Assembly (NCBI RefSeq): GCF_001750725.1
Contig: NZ_CP017279.1
Location: forward strand, 3,224,001-3,288,000
Length of the DNA stretch: 64,000 bases
Direction of reading: 5' to 3'
From: Enterobacter ludwigii
GTDB taxonomy: Bacteria > Pseudomonadota > Gammaproteobacteria > Enterobacterales > Enterobacteriaceae
A program made the position numbers and the translations under genes. The notes under the pieces are model-generated. The model saw nothing but the letters and a program-made list of their open reading frames with translations, was not told where the DNA came from and did no database searches. Shown here in pieces: positions 42,580 through 53,814 of this stretch. Position 1 is the stretch's first letter. Every line of letters begins with the position of its first letter.

Positions 42580-44268
42580 ATGGCAAGTTCGGGCACAACA
42601 TCCACCAAAACGCGTTTCACGGGCGCGCAGTTAATCGTTCATTTGCTGGAACGACAGGGCATCACCACGGTTGCGGGGATCCCGGGCGGCACGGTGCTGC
42701 CGCTGTATGATGCGTTAAGCCAAAGCACGCAGATTCGTCACGTTCTGGCGCGTCACGAGCAGGGCGCGGGTTTCATCGCTCAGGGTATGGCGCGTACGCA
42801 GGGCAAACCCGCGGTCTGTATGGCCTGCAGTGGCCCGGGTGCGACTAACCTGGTCACCGCTATCGCCGACGCGCGCCTGGACTCAATTCCACTGATCTGC
42901 ATCACCGGCCAGGTGCCGTCCTCCATGATCGGTACCGATGCGTTTCAGGAAGTGGATACCTACGGCATCTCTATCCCCATCACTAAACATAACTATTTAG
43001 TTCGCGATATCGCCGAGCTTCCTCAGGTTATCAGCGATGCGTTCCGTATTGCGCAATCCGGCCGTCCCGGCCCGGTGTGGATAGACATTCCTAAGGATGT
43101 TCAGACCGCAGAGATCGAGATTGACGTGCTGCCGGAGCCGGGTGAACGTGCGCCAGCGCCGCAGTTCAGCGCAGAGAGCGTGCAGGCTGCAGCGGCGATG
43201 ATTAACGCCGCCAGACGCCCGGTGCTTTATCTGGGTGGCGGGGCGATTAATGCCTCCGACGCGGTACGCCAGCTCGCAGAGAAAGCCAGCCTGCCCACCA
43301 CCATGACCCTGATGGCGCTGGGTATGTTGCCAAAAGCGCACCCGCTGTCGCTGGGTATGCTGGGGATGCACGGCGCGCGCAGCACGAACTACATTCTGCA
43401 AGAAGCGGATTTGCTGATTGTTCTGGGTGCACGTTTTGATGACCGGGCGATTGGCAAGACCGAGCAGTTCTGCCCGAACGCCAAAATCATTCATGTGGAT
43501 ATCGACCGTGCCGAGCTGGGTAAAATCAAGCAGCCGCATGTGGCGATTCAGGGTGATGTTGCCGAGGTGCTGGCGCAGTTGATTCCGCAAACGGACGCTT
43601 CCGATCGCGCCGACTGGCGTCAGCTGGTTGCCGATCTGCAAAAAGAGTTCCCGGGCGCTATCCCAACCGAGGGGGACCCGCTGAGCCATTACGGACTGAT
43701 TAACGCCGTGGCCGCCTGCGTTGATGACAGCGCGATTATCACCACCGACGTGGGCCAGCACCAGATGTGGACCGCCCAGGCCTACCCGTTGAACCGTCCG
43801 CGTCAGTGGCTGACCTCGGGTGGGCTGGGGACCATGGGCTTTGGCCTGCCGGCGGCAGTGGGCGCGGCGCTGGCCAATCCCGATCGCAAGGTGATCTGCT
43901 TCTCCGGTGACGGTAGCCTGATGATGAACATTCAGGAAATGGCGACGGCAGCCGAAAACCAGTTAGACGTGAAAATCATCCTGATGAACAACCAGGCGCT
44001 GGGGCTGGTGCACCAGCAGCAGAGTCTGTTCTATACGCAGGGCGTGTTTGCCGCGACCTATCCAGGAACGATTAACTTTATGCAGATTGCCGCCGGTTTT
44101 GGCCTGCATACCTGCGATTTGAACGCCGAAGCGGACCCTCATGCGGCGCTGCAGGCGGCGATTTCTCATCCTGGCCCGGCGCTGATCCACGTGCGTATCG
44201 ATCCTGAACAAAAAGTGTACCCGATGGTGCCGCCAGGTGCGGCAAATACAGAGATGGTGGGGGAATAA
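42580..44268 (+). CDS. ilvB: Acetolactate synthase I large subunit
   Basis: A 562-residue ThDP-dependent enzyme forming acetolactate or acetohydroxybutyrate for Val, Leu and Ile synthesis. The cofactor-activating Glu is in ARHEQGAGF; the C-terminal ThDP/Mg motif is GDGSLMMNIQEMATAAENQLDVKIILMNN; a vestigial FAD-binding domain is central. ATG 42580 (MASSGTTSTKTRFTG) matches E. coli; the open frame running back to 42295 passes through ivbL and the attenuator and is not coding there. Paired with ilvN after 3 bp. Confidence 0.97.
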   Translation: MASSGTTSTKTRFTGAQLIVHLLERQGITTVAGIPGGTVLPLYDALSQSTQIRHVLARHEQGAGFIAQGMARTQGKPAVCMACSGPGATNLVTAIADARLDSIPLICITGQVPSSMIGTDAFQEVDTYGISIPITKHNYLVRDIAELPQVISDAFRIAQSGRPGPVWIDIPKDVQTAEIEIDVLPEPGERAPAPQFSAESVQAAAAMINAARRPVLYLGGGAINASDAVRQLAEKASLPTTMTLMALGMLPKAHPLSLGMLGMHGARSTNYILQEADLLIVLGARFDDRAIGKTEQFCPNAKIIHVDIDRAELGKIKQPHVAIQGDVAEVLAQLIPQTDASDRADWRQLVADLQKEFPGAIPTEGDPLSHYGLINAVAACVDDSAIITTDVGQHQMWTAQAYPLNRPRQWLTSGGLGTMGFGLPAAVGAALANPDRKVICFSGDGSLMMNIQEMATAAENQLDVKIILMNNQALGLVHQQQSLFYTQGVFAATYPGTINFMQIAAGFGLHTCDLNAEADPHAALQAAISHPGPALIHVRIDPEQKVYPMVPPGAANTEMVGE

Positions 44269-44271
44269 GCC

Positions 44272-44559
44272 ATGCAGAAACAACATGATAACGTCATTCT
44301 GGAACTCACCGTCCGCAACCACCCTGGCGTGATGACGCACGTCTGTGGGCTCTTTGCCCGCCGCGCGTTTAACGTGGAAGGTATCCTCTGTCTGCCCATT
44401 CAGGGCAGCGAGCACAGCCGCATCTGGCTACTGGTGAATGACGATCAGCGTCTGGAGCAGATGATTGCGCAGATCGACAAGCTGGAAGATGTCGAGAAAG
44501 TGGTGCGCAACCAGTCCGATCCCACCATGTTTAACAAAATTGCGGTGTTCTTCGAGTAA
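44272..44559 (+). CDS. ilvN: Acetolactate synthase I regulatory subunit
   Basis: A 95-residue ACT-domain subunit ([30 protein letters not shown]) that raises IlvB activity and gives valine feedback inhibition. It starts 3 bp after ilvB with a good Shine-Dalgarno in the ilvB end. Confidence 0.96.
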   Translation: MQKQHDNVILELTVRNHPGVMTHVCGLFARRAFNVEGILCLPIQGSEHSRIWLLVNDDQRLEQMIAQIDKLEDVEKVVRNQSDPTMFNKIAVFFE

Positions 44560-44581
44560 ATAGCGCAAAGCTTGAACCCCC

Positions 44582-44613
44582 ACGCGCTTATCGTTAAGGT
44601 AAGCGCGTTTTTT
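44582..44613 (+). terminator. ilvBN terminator
   Basis: acgcgctta / taagcgcgt stem followed by six T, between ilvN and uhpA. Confidence 0.87.
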
Positions 44614-44632
44614 AACCCGCCAGGAACGCGCC

Positions 44633-45226
44633 ATGACCACCATCGCCCTTATCGACGACCATCTCATCGTCCGCTCCGGATTTGCCCAGCTGCTGAACCT
44701 TGAGCCTGATTTTCAGGTGGTGGCGGAGTTCGGCTCCGGTCGCGAGGCGCTGGCAGGTTTGCCCGGGCGCGGTGTCCAGGTCTGTATCTGCGATATCTCG
44801 ATGCCGGATCTCTCCGGACTCGAGCTGCTGAGCCAGTTACCGAAAGGGATGGCGATCGTGATGCTCTCGGTCCATGACAGCCCGGCGCTGGTTGAGCAGG
44901 CACTGAACGCAGGCGCACGTGGATTTCTTTCCAAGCGCTGCAGCCCGGACGAACTGATCGCTGCCGTGCGCACGGTCTCCACCGGCGGGTGCTACCTGAC
45001 GCCGGATATCGCCATCAAGCTGGCGGCAGGGCGACAGGACCCACTCACCCGACGCGAACGTCAGGTGGCAGAAAAACTGGCGCAGGGGATGTCGGTGAAA
45101 GAGATTGCCATGGACCTGGGGCTGTCGCCAAAAACCGTTCACGTTCACCGCGCTAACCTGATGGAAAAACTCGGCGTCAGTAATGACGTTGAACTGGCGC
45201 GCCGCATGTTCGACAGCTGGCAATGA
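44633..45226 (+). CDS. uhpA: Response regulator UhpA
   Basis: A 197-residue NarL/FixJ regulator that activates uhpT. The receiver domain (~1-120) has Asp8/Asp9 and the phospho-acceptor Asp54 in [10 protein letters not shown]; a LuxR-type HTH (~135-195: [45 protein letters not shown]) binds DNA. It overlaps uhpB by 4 bp and starts a uhpABC operon. Confidence 0.96.
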   Translation: MTTIALIDDHLIVRSGFAQLLNLEPDFQVVAEFGSGREALAGLPGRGVQVCICDISMPDLSGLELLSQLPKGMAIVMLSVHDSPALVEQALNAGARGFLSKRCSPDELIAAVRTVSTGGCYLTPDIAIKLAAGRQDPLTRRERQVAEKLAQGMSVKEIAMDLGLSPKTVHVHRANLMEKLGVSNDVELARRMFDSWQ

Positions 45227-46728
45227 ACCCGCTGTTTTCACGGCTGATCGCCGTTGCTGCCAGTTTTTCCATTTTCTCCGCCGCCTGGTTCTGCCTGTGG
45301 AGTATCAGCCTGCATCTGGTTGAACGCCCGGAGCTGGCGGTGCTGCTTTTCCCGTTTGGCCTGCGTCTGGGGCTGATGCTGCAATGCCCGCGAGGTTTCT
45401 GGCCGGTACTGCTGGGCGCCGAATGGCTGATGCTGGTCTGGCTGGCGCAGGAGGTGGCGCTGGCGCACTTGCCTTTACTGGTGACGGGCAGCGTACTCAC
45501 GCTGATCCCGGTGGCGCTGATCTCCCGTTATCGTCACCAGCGCGACTGGCGCACGCTGCTGCGTCAGGGGGCTGCGCTGATTGCCGCCGCGCTGTTGCAG
45601 TCCCTGCCCTGGACCGGCGAGGAGGAGATGCTTAACGCCCTTCTGCTGACGCTGACCGGCGGTCTGACGCTGGCTCCCACCTGTCTGGTTATCTGGCACT
45701 ACCTCACCAGTACCGTCTGGCAGCCGCTCGGACCGGCGCTGGTCTCTCAGCCGGTAAACTGGCGCGCCCGGCATCTTATCTGGTATCTGCTGCTGTTTGC
45801 GATCAGCCTGTGGCTGCAGCTTGGCCTGCCCGATGAGCTGTCGCGCTTTACCCCGTTTTGCCTGGCGTTGCCGATTATTGCCCTTGCGTGGCACTACGGC
45901 TGGCAGGGCGCGCTGATTGCCACCCTGATGAACGCTATCGCGCTGATTGCCAGCCAGACCTGGCACGATCACCCCGTCGATTTACTGCTCTCCCTGCTGG
46001 CCCAGAGCCTGACCGGGCTGCTGCTGGGGGCCGGGATTCAGCGACTGCGTGAACTTAACCACTCATTACAAACCGAGCTGGCGCGTAATCGCCGTCTGGC
46101 AGAACGCCTGCTGGAAACGGAAGAGAGCGTCCGGCAGGAGGTGGCCCGCGAGTTGCACGACGACATCGGCCAGACCATTACCGCCATTCGCACTCAGGCA
46201 GGCATCGTTCAGCGTCTGGCGGCCGAAAACGCCGGCGTAAAGCAGGGCGGGGCACATATCGAACAGCTCTCTCTTGGCGTGTATGACTCGGTGCGGCGAC
46301 TGCTTGGCAGGCTGCGACCGCGCCAGCTGGACGATCTTACGCTTGAGCAGGCGGTACGGTCTCTGATGCGCGAGATGGAGCTGGAAAGCCGCGGGATCGT
46401 CAGCCATCTTGACTGGCGCATCAATGAATCTTTGCTGAGCGAGGGCCAGCGCGTCACGCTGTTCCGCGTCTGTCAGGAAGGGCTGAATAATATTGTTAAG
46501 CACGCCAGCGCCAGCGCGGTAACGCTGCAGGGATGGCAACAGGATGAACGCCTGATGCTGGTGATTGAAGATGATGGCTGCGGTCTGCCGCCGGGCTCCG
46601 GCCAGCTGGGTTTTGGCCTGGCGGGCATGCGTGAGCGCGTCAAGGCGTTGGGCGGCACCCTGACGATCTCCTGCACCCACGGCACGCGCGTCAGCGTCAG
46701 TTTACCGCTGAGGAGTCAGCATGTTTAA
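45223..46728 (+). CDS. uhpB: Sensor histidine kinase UhpB
   Basis: A 501-residue kinase. An N-terminal MASE1-like membrane region with about eight helices (1-~270) precedes a HisKA_3 domain with the phosphorylated His312 in [18 protein letters not shown] and a HATPase_c domain ([28 protein letters not shown]). With UhpC it reads external glucose-6-phosphate and phosphorylates UhpA. It overlaps uhpC by 8 bp. Confidence 0.96.
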   Translation: MNPLFSRLIAVAASFSIFSAAWFCLWSISLHLVERPELAVLLFPFGLRLGLMLQCPRGFWPVLLGAEWLMLVWLAQEVALAHLPLLVTGSVLTLIPVALISRYRHQRDWRTLLRQGAALIAAALLQSLPWTGEEEMLNALLLTLTGGLTLAPTCLVIWHYLTSTVWQPLGPALVSQPVNWRARHLIWYLLLFAISLWLQLGLPDELSRFTPFCLALPIIALAWHYGWQGALIATLMNAIALIASQTWHDHPVDLLLSLLAQSLTGLLLGAGIQRLRELNHSLQTELARNRRLAERLLETEESVRQEVARELHDDIGQTITAIRTQAGIVQRLAAENAGVKQGGAHIEQLSLGVYDSVRRLLGRLRPRQLDDLTLEQAVRSLMREMELESRGIVSHLDWRINESLLSEGQRVTLFRVCQEGLNNIVKHASASAVTLQGWQQDERLMLVIEDDGCGLPPGSGQLGFGLAGMRERVKALGGTLTISCTHGTRVSVSLPLRSQHV

Positions 46729-48040
46729 AACCCCGGCGAATGCCGCCCCGCTAAACGATAAACGTGAAATTGACGCCCGCTATCGTTACTGGCGTCGCCA
46801 TATCCTGATCACCATCTGGCTGGGGTATGCGCTTTTTTACTTTACCCGCAAAAGTTTCAATGCCGCCGCGCCGGAAATCCTCGCCAGCGGGGTGATGACA
46901 CGCACCGATATTGGCCTGCTGGCGACGCTGTTTTACATCACCTACGGCCTGTCGAAGTTCTTCTCCGGTATCGTCAGCGACCGCTCGAATGCCCGTTATT
47001 TTATGGGCTCTGGACTCATTGCCACCGGGGTGGTGAACATTCTGTTTGGCTTCTCCACCTCGCTATGGGCCTTTGCGCTGTTGTGGGCGTTGAACGCCTT
47101 TTTCCAGGGATGGGGCGCGCCGGTGTGTGCCCGTCTGCTTACCGCCTGGTACTCGCGCAACGAGCGTGGCGGCTGGTGGGCTATCTGGAACACGGCGCAT
47201 AACGTCGGGGGGGCGCTTATTCCGATGGTGGTCGGGGCGGCGGCGCTGCACTACGGCTGGCGCACGGGAATGATGATTGCCGGCGGGCTGGCGATCGTTG
47301 CCGGGCTGTTTCTTTGCTGGCGACTGCGTGACAGGCCACAAACCGTGGGCTTGCCCGCGGTAGGCGACTGGCGGCACGATGAGATGGAAGTCGCTCAACA
47401 GCAGGAAGGTGCAGGGCTGACGCGTAAAGAGATCCTCACCAAATATGTGCTGTTAAATCCCTATATCTGGTTACTCTCCCTCTGCTACGTGCTGGTCTAC
47501 GTGGTGCGTGCGGCGATCAACGACTGGGGCAATCTGTATATGTCCGAAACCCTGGGCGTCGATCTGGTGACCGCCAACTCGGCGGTGACGATGTTCGAGC
47601 TGGGCGGCTTTATCGGCGCGCTGGTGGCGGGCTGGGGCTCGGATAAGCTCTTCAACGGTAACCGCGGGCCGATGAACCTGATCTTCGCCGCCGGGATTTT
47701 ACTTTCCGTTGGTTCGCTATGGCTGATGCCGTTTGCCAGCTACGTGATGCAGGCGGCGTGTTTCTTCACCACCGGCTTTTTCGTCTTTGGCCCGCAGATG
47801 CTGATCGGCATGGCGGCGGCGGAGTGTTCACACAAAGACGCCGCGGGAGCAGCGACGGGCTTTGTCGGGCTATTTGCTTACCTTGGCGCTTCGCTCTCCG
47901 GCTGGCCGCTGGCGCGGGTGATCGACGTCTGGCACTGGAGCGGTTTCTTCGCCGTGATCGCCATCGCGGCAGGAATTTCGGCCCTGCTGCTGCTGCCGTT
48001 CCTGCATGCGCAGGCACCGCGCGAGGCACACGAAGCGTGA
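46721..48040 (+). CDS. uhpC: Glucose-6-phosphate receptor/transporter-like UhpC
   Basis: A 439-residue MFS protein of the organophosphate:phosphate antiporter family, homologous to UhpT but used as the membrane sensor of external glucose-6-phosphate. Twelve segments are visible; [14 protein letters not shown] in TM1 and the [14 protein letters not shown] stretch in TM5 are family motifs. It works with UhpB. Confidence 0.95.
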   Translation: MFKTPANAAPLNDKREIDARYRYWRRHILITIWLGYALFYFTRKSFNAAAPEILASGVMTRTDIGLLATLFYITYGLSKFFSGIVSDRSNARYFMGSGLIATGVVNILFGFSTSLWAFALLWALNAFFQGWGAPVCARLLTAWYSRNERGGWWAIWNTAHNVGGALIPMVVGAAALHYGWRTGMMIAGGLAIVAGLFLCWRLRDRPQTVGLPAVGDWRHDEMEVAQQQEGAGLTRKEILTKYVLLNPYIWLLSLCYVLVYVVRAAINDWGNLYMSETLGVDLVTANSAVTMFELGGFIGALVAGWGSDKLFNGNRGPMNLIFAAGILLSVGSLWLMPFASYVMQAACFFTTGFFVFGPQMLIGMAAAECSHKDAAGAATGFVGLFAYLGASLSGWPLARVIDVWHWSGFFAVIAIAAGISALLLLPFLHAQAPREAHEA

Positions 48041-48083
48041 TGTGCTTCACCTTTTCATCCCAAATAGCGCAAAACTAAGAAAT

Positions 48084-48141
48084 TTTCCTGGTTTCACCTG
48101 GACGCTGTCTCAGGCGTCGCTCCCGGCTGGTTTTTACAATG
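48084..48141 (+). promoter_or_regulatory. uhpT promoter with candidate UhpA sites
   Basis: cctggtttcacctgg (48088-48102 region) holds the TCACCTGG-type repeat recognised by UhpA in E. coli, and a -10-like tacaat lies at 48135-48140. No terminator is seen between uhpC and this site. Confidence 0.55.
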
Positions 48142-48172
48142 CTGCAAAAATCAGCTCAGGAGTAAACCAATC

Positions 48173-49564
48173 ATGCTGGCCTTCTTAAATCAGGTGCGCA
48201 AACCGACCCTGGATCTGCCGCTCGATGTGCGGCGTAAAATGTGGTTCAAACCGTTCATGCAGTCTTACCTGGTGGTCTTTATCGGCTACCTGACCATGTA
48301 CCTGATCCGCAAAAACTTTAACATCGCGCAGAACGACATGATCTCAACCTACGGGCTGAGCATGACGCAGCTGGGGATGATTGGCCTGGGCTTCTCCATC
48401 ACTTACGGCGTGGGTAAAACCGTCGTTTCCTACTACGCGGACGGCAAAAACACCAAGCAGTTCCTGCCGTTTATGCTGATCCTCTCCGCCATCTGTATGC
48501 TCGGCTTCAGTGCCAGCATGGGCGCGGGCTCCGTCAGCCTGTTCATGATGATCGCCTTCTACGCCCTGAGCGGTTTCTTCCAGAGTACCGGCGGGTCGTG
48601 CAGTTACTCCACCATCACCAAATGGACCCCTCGCCGCAAGCGTGGTTCGTACCTCGGCATGTGGAACATCTCCCACAACCTCGGCGGGGCGGGTGCGGCA
48701 GGCGTGGCGCTGTTCGGCGCAAACTACCTTTTCGACGGCCACGTGATCGGCATGTTTATCTTCCCGTCGATTATCGCCCTGATCGTCGGCTTTATTGGCC
48801 TGCGCTACGGCAGCGACTCACCGGAATCGTACGGCCTCGGCAAAGCCGAAGAGCTGTTCGGCGAGGAGATCAGCGAAGAGGACAAAGAGACCGAAGAAAA
48901 CGAGATGTCCAAATGGCAGATCTTTGTTGAGTACGTGCTGAAAAACAAAGTGATCTGGCTGCTGTGCTTCTCAAACATTTTCCTGTACGTGGTGCGCATC
49001 GGCATCGACCAGTGGTCGACCGTGTATGCCTTCCAGGAGCTGAAGCTCTCCAAAGAAGTCGCGATTCAGGGCTTCACCCTGTTCGAAGTGGGCGCGCTGG
49101 TCGGCACGCTGCTGTGGGGCTGGCTCTCGGACCTCGCCAATGGTCGCCGCGCGCTGGTGGCCTGCGTCGCGCTGGCGCTGATTATCGCCACGCTCGGCGT
49201 CTACCAGCACGCCAGCAACCAGTACGTTTACCTGGCGTCCCTGTTCGCGCTCGGCTTCCTGGTGTTTGGTCCACAGCTGCTGATCGGCGTGGCAGCAGTC
49301 GGCTTCGTACCGAAAAAAGCGATCGGCGCTGCCGATGGAATTAAAGGCACCTTCGCCTACCTGATCGGTGACAGCTTCGCCAAGCTGGGTCTGGGTATGA
49401 TCGCCGACGGTACGCCGATTTTCGGCCTCACCGGCTGGGCGGGCACCTTTGCCGCGCTGGATGCCGCCGCCATCGGCTGTATCGTCCTGATGGCGATGGT
49501 CGCGGTGCTGGAAGAACGTAAGATCCGCCGTGAAAATCGGATGCAGAAATTAAAAGTAGCCTGA
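48173..49564 (+). CDS. uhpT: Hexose-6-phosphate:phosphate antiporter UhpT
   Basis: A 463-residue, 12-segment MFS antiporter for hexose phosphates; also the route of fosfomycin entry. The essential arginines lie in [13 protein letters not shown] (TM1) and [14 protein letters not shown] (TM7). Start [17 protein letters not shown] and length match E. coli. It is induced by UhpABC from the promoter just upstream. Confidence 0.97.
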   Translation: MLAFLNQVRKPTLDLPLDVRRKMWFKPFMQSYLVVFIGYLTMYLIRKNFNIAQNDMISTYGLSMTQLGMIGLGFSITYGVGKTVVSYYADGKNTKQFLPFMLILSAICMLGFSASMGAGSVSLFMMIAFYALSGFFQSTGGSCSYSTITKWTPRRKRGSYLGMWNISHNLGGAGAAGVALFGANYLFDGHVIGMFIFPSIIALIVGFIGLRYGSDSPESYGLGKAEELFGEEISEEDKETEENEMSKWQIFVEYVLKNKVIWLLCFSNIFLYVVRIGIDQWSTVYAFQELKLSKEVAIQGFTLFEVGALVGTLLWGWLSDLANGRRALVACVALALIIATLGVYQHASNQYVYLASLFALGFLVFGPQLLIGVAAVGFVPKKAIGAADGIKGTFAYLIGDSFAKLGLGMIADGTPIFGLTGWAGTFAALDAAAIGCIVLMAMVAVLEERKIRRENRMQKLKVA

Positions 49565-49583
49565 GTGTGCAGGTAACTTCTTT

Positions 49584-49610
49584 GCCCGGTTGACCGCCGG
49601 GCTTTTTTTT
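49584..49610 (+). terminator. uhpT terminator
   Basis: gcccggttgaccgccgggc hairpin followed by eight T. Confidence 0.9.
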
Positions 49611-49718
49611 ACATCCCACCTTTACCCCCCTTTACAGACCCGCTCCCTGCAATGCTCTACATTTTAATTTTGCTGCCGCACCCCGCGGCTTTTGTCCGTT
49701 TTGTTATGGAGAGCTTGC

Positions 49719-50723
49719 ATGGTAAACCGACGACTATCCTGTCTTGCGCTATTGGTGGCGCTTGCCTCCCCCGCCCTGGCGGCGGATACGCCGACGTACG
49801 GCGAGAAGCTGGAGGGGTTTGATTACGCCTGGCCGGTTAAGCATTTCACCTTTACCTCGCAACATCAGCCGCTTGATATGGCCTATCTGGACGTTAAGCC
49901 AGAAAAACCCAACGGCCGCACCGTGGTGCTGATGCACGGTAAAAACTTCTGCGCCGGAACGTGGGAGGGGACTATCCGCGCGCTTTCCGCCAGCGGATAC
50001 CGCGTGGTGGCACCAGACCAGATTGGTTTTTGTAAATCCACCAAACCCGAGCATTACCAGTACACCTTCCAGCAGTTGGCGGATAACACCCACGCGTTGC
50101 TTAAGCAGCTCGGCGTCGATCGCGTGACGGTTATTGGGCACTCGACCGGCGGCATGCTGGCGACCCGCTACGCGCTCATGTGGCCGCAGGAAGTGGAACA
50201 GCTGGTGATGGTCAACCCGATTGGTTTAGAAGACTGGAAAGCCCGCGGCGTACCGCATATTACGGTCGATCAGTGGTATCAGCGTGAACTTAAAACCAGC
50301 GCCGATGGTATTCGTCAGTACGAGAAAAATACCTACTATGCCGGGGAATGGAAGCCGGAGTATGAGCGTTGGGTGACGATGCTGGCCGGGCTGAACAATG
50401 GGCCGGGCAAAACGCGTGTCGCCTGGAACTCAGCCCTGCTCTACGACATGATTTATACCCAGCCGGTGATCTACGAATTTGGTGAACTGAAGATGCCGGT
50501 ATTATTGATGATCGGCACCAAAGACAACACCGCCATCGGGAAAGACCTCGCCCCGCCGGCGATCCGCAAGACGCTGGGCAATTATGCAGTACTGGGTAAG
50601 GAGACGGAAAAACGTATTCCGCATGCGACGCTGGTTGAGTTTAACGACATGGGCCATGCGCCACAGATGCAGGACCCTCAGCGCTTCCATGACGCGCTGC
50701 TGAAAGGGCTGCAGGCACGCTGA
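49719..50723 (+). CDS. Exported alpha/beta hydrolase
   Basis: A 334-residue alpha/beta hydrolase with a Sec signal peptide (LALLVALASPALAAD, cut near residue 21). The oxyanion HG is at 73-74, the nucleophile Ser142 in VIGHSTGGM, the acid probably Asp269 in GTKDNTA and the base His313 in DMGHAPQ, so the triad is complete. The start at 49719 has a tggagag Shine-Dalgarno. It stands alone between uhpT and yicN. Likely an esterase or epoxide-hydrolase-type enzyme; substrate unknown. Confidence 0.85.
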   Translation: MVNRRLSCLALLVALASPALAADTPTYGEKLEGFDYAWPVKHFTFTSQHQPLDMAYLDVKPEKPNGRTVVLMHGKNFCAGTWEGTIRALSASGYRVVAPDQIGFCKSTKPEHYQYTFQQLADNTHALLKQLGVDRVTVIGHSTGGMLATRYALMWPQEVEQLVMVNPIGLEDWKARGVPHITVDQWYQRELKTSADGIRQYEKNTYYAGEWKPEYERWVTMLAGLNNGPGKTRVAWNSALLYDMIYTQPVIYEFGELKMPVLLMIGTKDNTAIGKDLAPPAIRKTLGNYAVLGKETEKRIPHATLVEFNDMGHAPQMQDPQRFHDALLKGLQAR

Positions 50724-50744
50724 CCGGTCTAAAGCAACAGCCCC

Positions 50745-50771
50745 GCAGCCCGTTCTTCGCGGGCTGTCTTC
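50745..50771 (+). terminator. Terminator after the alpha/beta hydrolase
   Basis: cagcccg / cgggctg stem around a ttcttcg loop, followed by a weak tctt tract. Confidence 0.55.
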
Positions 50772-50909
50772 CGCACACTACTCGCCAGCATACCTGGCGC
50801 TGCCCTCATAACGATTTTCCACCTTTTTTCACTGCACTATTATGGCCTTGCCCGCTGTCGACGCCGCGCGTTTCCCGCTATGATGAGCGGCTGACGTAGA
50901 GGAGAACGC

Positions 50910-51362
50910 ATGGTCTGGATAATGCTGGCAACGCTTGCCGTGGTGTTTGTGGTGGGATTTCGGGTCCTGACCTCAGATTCACGTCGCGCAATTAAACGCC
51001 TGAGCGAGCGGCTGGGGATCACCCCGGTTCCTGTAGAATCGATGATCGATCAGTTCGGTAAAACGCCCGGCAATGAGTTTATCCGCTACCTTGAACGCCC
51101 GGACGAGGCGCATCTGCAAAACGCGGCCCAGGTGCTGCTGATCTGGCAGGTCTGCATTGTCGACGGCAGTGAAGAGAATTTGCTTGCCTGGCACCGTATG
51201 CTGCGTAAAGCCCGTCTGGCCGCGCCGATCACGGACGCGCAGGTCCGTCTGACGCTGGGTTTTATGCGCGAGATGGAGCCCGATCCGCAGGAGCTAAACG
51301 CCTTCCAGTTGCGCTATAACCAGCTTTTCCTGCCGGAAGAGGGCGTGTTTTATTTGCATTGA
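50910..51362 (+). CDS. yicN: YicN, DUF1198 protein
   Basis: A 150-residue protein colinear with E. coli YicN. One N-terminal membrane anchor ([20 protein letters not shown]) is followed by a soluble helical domain ([47 protein letters not shown]). Function unknown. It has an agagga-type Shine-Dalgarno and lies upstream of nepI on the same strand. Confidence 0.9.
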   Translation: MVWIMLATLAVVFVVGFRVLTSDSRRAIKRLSERLGITPVPVESMIDQFGKTPGNEFIRYLERPDEAHLQNAAQVLLIWQVCIVDGSEENLLAWHRMLRKARLAAPITDAQVRLTLGFMREMEPDPQELNAFQLRYNQLFLPEEGVFYLH

Positions 51363-51526
51363 TAGTACCTGCTCCTGCCGCCGGTCCCGGTGGCGCTGTG
51401 CTTAGCGGGTCTTACAGGTGCGCGCTGCCCGATAAAAACGACAAAAGTTGTCAAATCGTTAAATCCGTCACACTTTTGATGATAAACTGCGCGACTTTTC
51501 CGAACGTTTTTATCTCAGGTGACGCC

Positions 51527-52717
51527 ATGACAGAACACATTCAGCCCACGCCCAGACCGCAGACCCAGGAGGTCACTCGCCCCAACTGGTCGGCGGTTTT
51601 CTCCGTGGCATTTTGCGTTGCCTGCCTGATTACCGTTGAGTTTCTGCCGGTGAGCCTGCTGACGCCGATGGCACAGGATCTGGGCATTTCCGAAGGGGTG
51701 GCGGGGCAGTCCGTCACTGTGACCGCCTTTGTGGCGATGTTCGCGAGCCTGTTTATTACCCAGGTGATCGGCACCATCGACCGCCGTAAAGTGGTCATTC
51801 TGTTCAGCGTGCTGCTGACGCTCTCCTGCCTGCTGGTCTCTTTTGCCAATAACTTCACCCTGCTGCTGCTGGGTCGCGCCTGTCTGGGGCTGGGATTAGG
51901 CGGCTTCTGGGCGATGTCGGCCTCGCTCACCATGCGTCTGGTTCCCGCGCGCGCCGTGCCGAAAGCCCTCTCCGTGATCTTTGGTGCTGTTTCGATTGCG
52001 CTGGTCATTGCTGCGCCGTTGGGCAGTTTCCTTGGCGGGATCATCGGCTGGCGTAACGTCTTTAACGCTGCCGCGGTGATGGGGGGGCAATGCATTCTCT
52101 GGGTCTGGAAAGCGCTGCCGTCCTTACCGGGGGAGGCGGCACACCATAAACAGAATATGTTCAGCCTGCTGAAGCGCCCGGGCGTGCTGGCGGGGATGAC
52201 CGCCATCTTTATGGCATTTGCCGGACAGTTTGCCTTCTTCACCTATATCCGCCCGGTATTCATGAACATGGCCGGGTTTGATGTGGATGGCCTGACGCTG
52301 GTGCTCCTGAGCTTCGGTATCGCCAGCTTTGTCGGCACCTCGCTGTCGTCCGCGTTCCTGAAGCGTTCCCTGAAAGTGGCGCTGGCGGGCGCGCCGCTGG
52401 TGCTGGCAATTAGCGCTGCGGTGCTGGTGCTGTGGGGCAGCGATAAGTGGGTTGCGTCGGCGATTGCGATTATCTGGGGCTTTGCTTTTGCGCTGGTGCC
52501 GGTGGGCTGGTCGACGTGGATCACCCGCTCGCTCGCCGATCAGGCGGAAAAAGCCGGGTCGATTCAGGTCGCGGTGATCCAGCTGGCGAACACCTGCGGT
52601 GCGGCGATTGGCGGCGTTGCGCTGGACCATCTGGGGCTGACGTCACCGCTGGTGATTTCAGGAACCCTGATGCTGCTGACCGCGCTGCTGGTGGCGGGGA
52701 AGGTGAAAGCAAAATAA
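51527..52717 (+). CDS. nepI: Purine ribonucleoside efflux pump NepI
   Basis: A 396-residue, 12-segment MFS exporter; E. coli NepI exports inosine and related purine ribonucleosides and 6-mercaptopurine. [24 protein letters not shown] in TM4 and [20 protein letters not shown] in TM11 are typical. ATG 51527 is chosen by alignment; the open frame extends upstream through the yicN-nepI gap without support. Confidence 0.94.
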   Translation: MTEHIQPTPRPQTQEVTRPNWSAVFSVAFCVACLITVEFLPVSLLTPMAQDLGISEGVAGQSVTVTAFVAMFASLFITQVIGTIDRRKVVILFSVLLTLSCLLVSFANNFTLLLLGRACLGLGLGGFWAMSASLTMRLVPARAVPKALSVIFGAVSIALVIAAPLGSFLGGIIGWRNVFNAAAVMGGQCILWVWKALPSLPGEAAHHKQNMFSLLKRPGVLAGMTAIFMAFAGQFAFFTYIRPVFMNMAGFDVDGLTLVLLSFGIASFVGTSLSSAFLKRSLKVALAGAPLVLAISAAVLVLWGSDKWVASAIAIIWGFAFALVPVGWSTWITRSLADQAEKAGSIQVAVIQLANTCGAAIGGVALDHLGLTSPLVISGTLMLLTALLVAGKVKAK

Positions 52718-52721
52718 GTAA

Positions 52722-52750
52722 ATCCCCTCTTCCCACAGGGAAGAGGGGAT
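52722..52750. repeat. Dispersed palindromic repeat / bidirectional terminator
   Basis: atcccctcttccc pairs with ggaagaggggat around acag. It lies between convergent nepI and yicL, shares the ccca-cagg core of the repeats at 2467, 27702 and 53731, and like copy 1 is followed by tcaggctacg. Confidence 0.72.
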
Positions 52751-52756
52751 ATCAGG

Positions 52757-53662
52757 CTACGCCGATGTCTGAACCCGTCTTCTCGAATCCATCGAAATCA
52801 GCACCACCGACGACACAATCAACAGCGTGCCCAGCCAGTCCGGCAGCGTAAACGCCACCCCAAGCAAAATCACCGACAGCAGGGCGCTGCTCAGCGGCTC
52901 GGCACAGCTCAGAATGCTCGCCTTCGGCCCGCCAATCATCTGCGCGCCTTTCAGATACAGGCTGAACGTCAGCGCCGTGCCAATCACCACCAGATAGAAA
53001 AACGCCAGCAGCAGGCTGCCATCAATCACGAAGGTGGTCCCGCGTCCGGCGTAGAATGGCGTCAGCACGACCCCCGCGATTAACATACTCCAGCCAACAA
53101 TCGGCAGCGTGCCGTAGCGGGCGATCAGCGTCGACGGATAGGTCGTATAAAACGCGGCGGCAAAGGCCGAGGCGATACCGAAGAACAGGGCGGCAGGAGA
53201 GATGGAGAGCGAGGTTGGATCGCCGTGGGTGACCAGCAGGAAGGTGCCGACAAGTGACGTCAAAATGGCGGATAAAACAAACACGCCGGGACGTTTTTTC
53301 CTCGCCAGCGCGAACCAGGCGACAATGATCGTTGGCGAGAGAAACTGCAGCACGGTGGCCGTCGCCGCGTTGGATTTTTCAATCGTCAGCAGGAAGGTGA
53401 GCTGGACGGTGAGCGCACCAACCAGCGAGAAAAACAGCAGGCTGAGGGCGTCTTTACGATGTTTGATGACTGAGAAAATCTTGTCGCCATGAACGAAGGA
53501 GAGGGTCAGCAAGATGACGCCGGTAAACAGCAGGCGAATCATCGTCAGGTAAGGGGACGAGATCTGGCTTTTCTCCATGATGTACTGCGCGCAAACCCCT
53601 GAGCTGCCCCATAAAACGGCGGCGATCAGAACGTTGAGCATTCCTTTACGTGTGGAACCCAT
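52757..53662 (-). CDS. yicL: YicL, EamA-family transporter
   Basis: A 301-residue DMT permease with ten hydrophobic helices in two EamA repeats ([19 protein letters not shown] and [23 protein letters not shown]). Close to E. coli YicL, with a shorter C-terminus. ATG 53662 (MGSTRKGML) matches; the 13-codon extension upstream is rejected. Substrate unknown. Confidence 0.93.
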   Translation of the reverse strand: MGSTRKGMLNVLIAAVLWGSSGVCAQYIMEKSQISSPYLTMIRLLFTGVILLTLSFVHGDKIFSVIKHRKDALSLLFFSLVGALTVQLTFLLTIEKSNAATATVLQFLSPTIIVAWFALARKKRPGVFVLSAILTSLVGTFLLVTHGDPTSLSISPAALFFGIASAFAAAFYTTYPSTLIARYGTLPIVGWSMLIAGVVLTPFYAGRGTTFVIDGSLLLAFFYLVVIGTALTFSLYLKGAQMIGGPKASILSCAEPLSSALLSVILLGVAFTLPDWLGTLLIVSSVVLISMDSRRRVQTSA

Positions 53663-53730
53663 GTTCTCCCCTGTTATGTTGGTTTTTGTGTAGCATAACA
53701 TGGGTCTTGCCGGGTGCGGTGTGGCCTGAT

Positions 53731-53764
53731 GCCCTCACCCCGGCCCTCTCCCACAGGGAGAGGG
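53731..53764. repeat. Dispersed palindromic repeat, full copy
   Basis: gccctcaccccggccctctc then ccacagggagaggg; nearly the reverse complement of copy 1 at 2467-2511, including gcctga and gcaaac flanks. It lies between yicL and the porin gene. Confidence 0.75.
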
Positions 53765-53774
53765 TGCAAACACG

Positions 53775-53801
53775 AAAAACGGCAACGTGCGTTGCCGTTT
53801 T
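53775..53801 (-). terminator. Terminator of the beta-glucoside operon
   Basis: On the minus strand AACGGCAACG-CA-CGTTGCCGTT is followed by T residues, 14 bp after the porin stop codon. Confidence 0.85.
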
Positions 53802-53814
53802 GCTTTTACCTTGC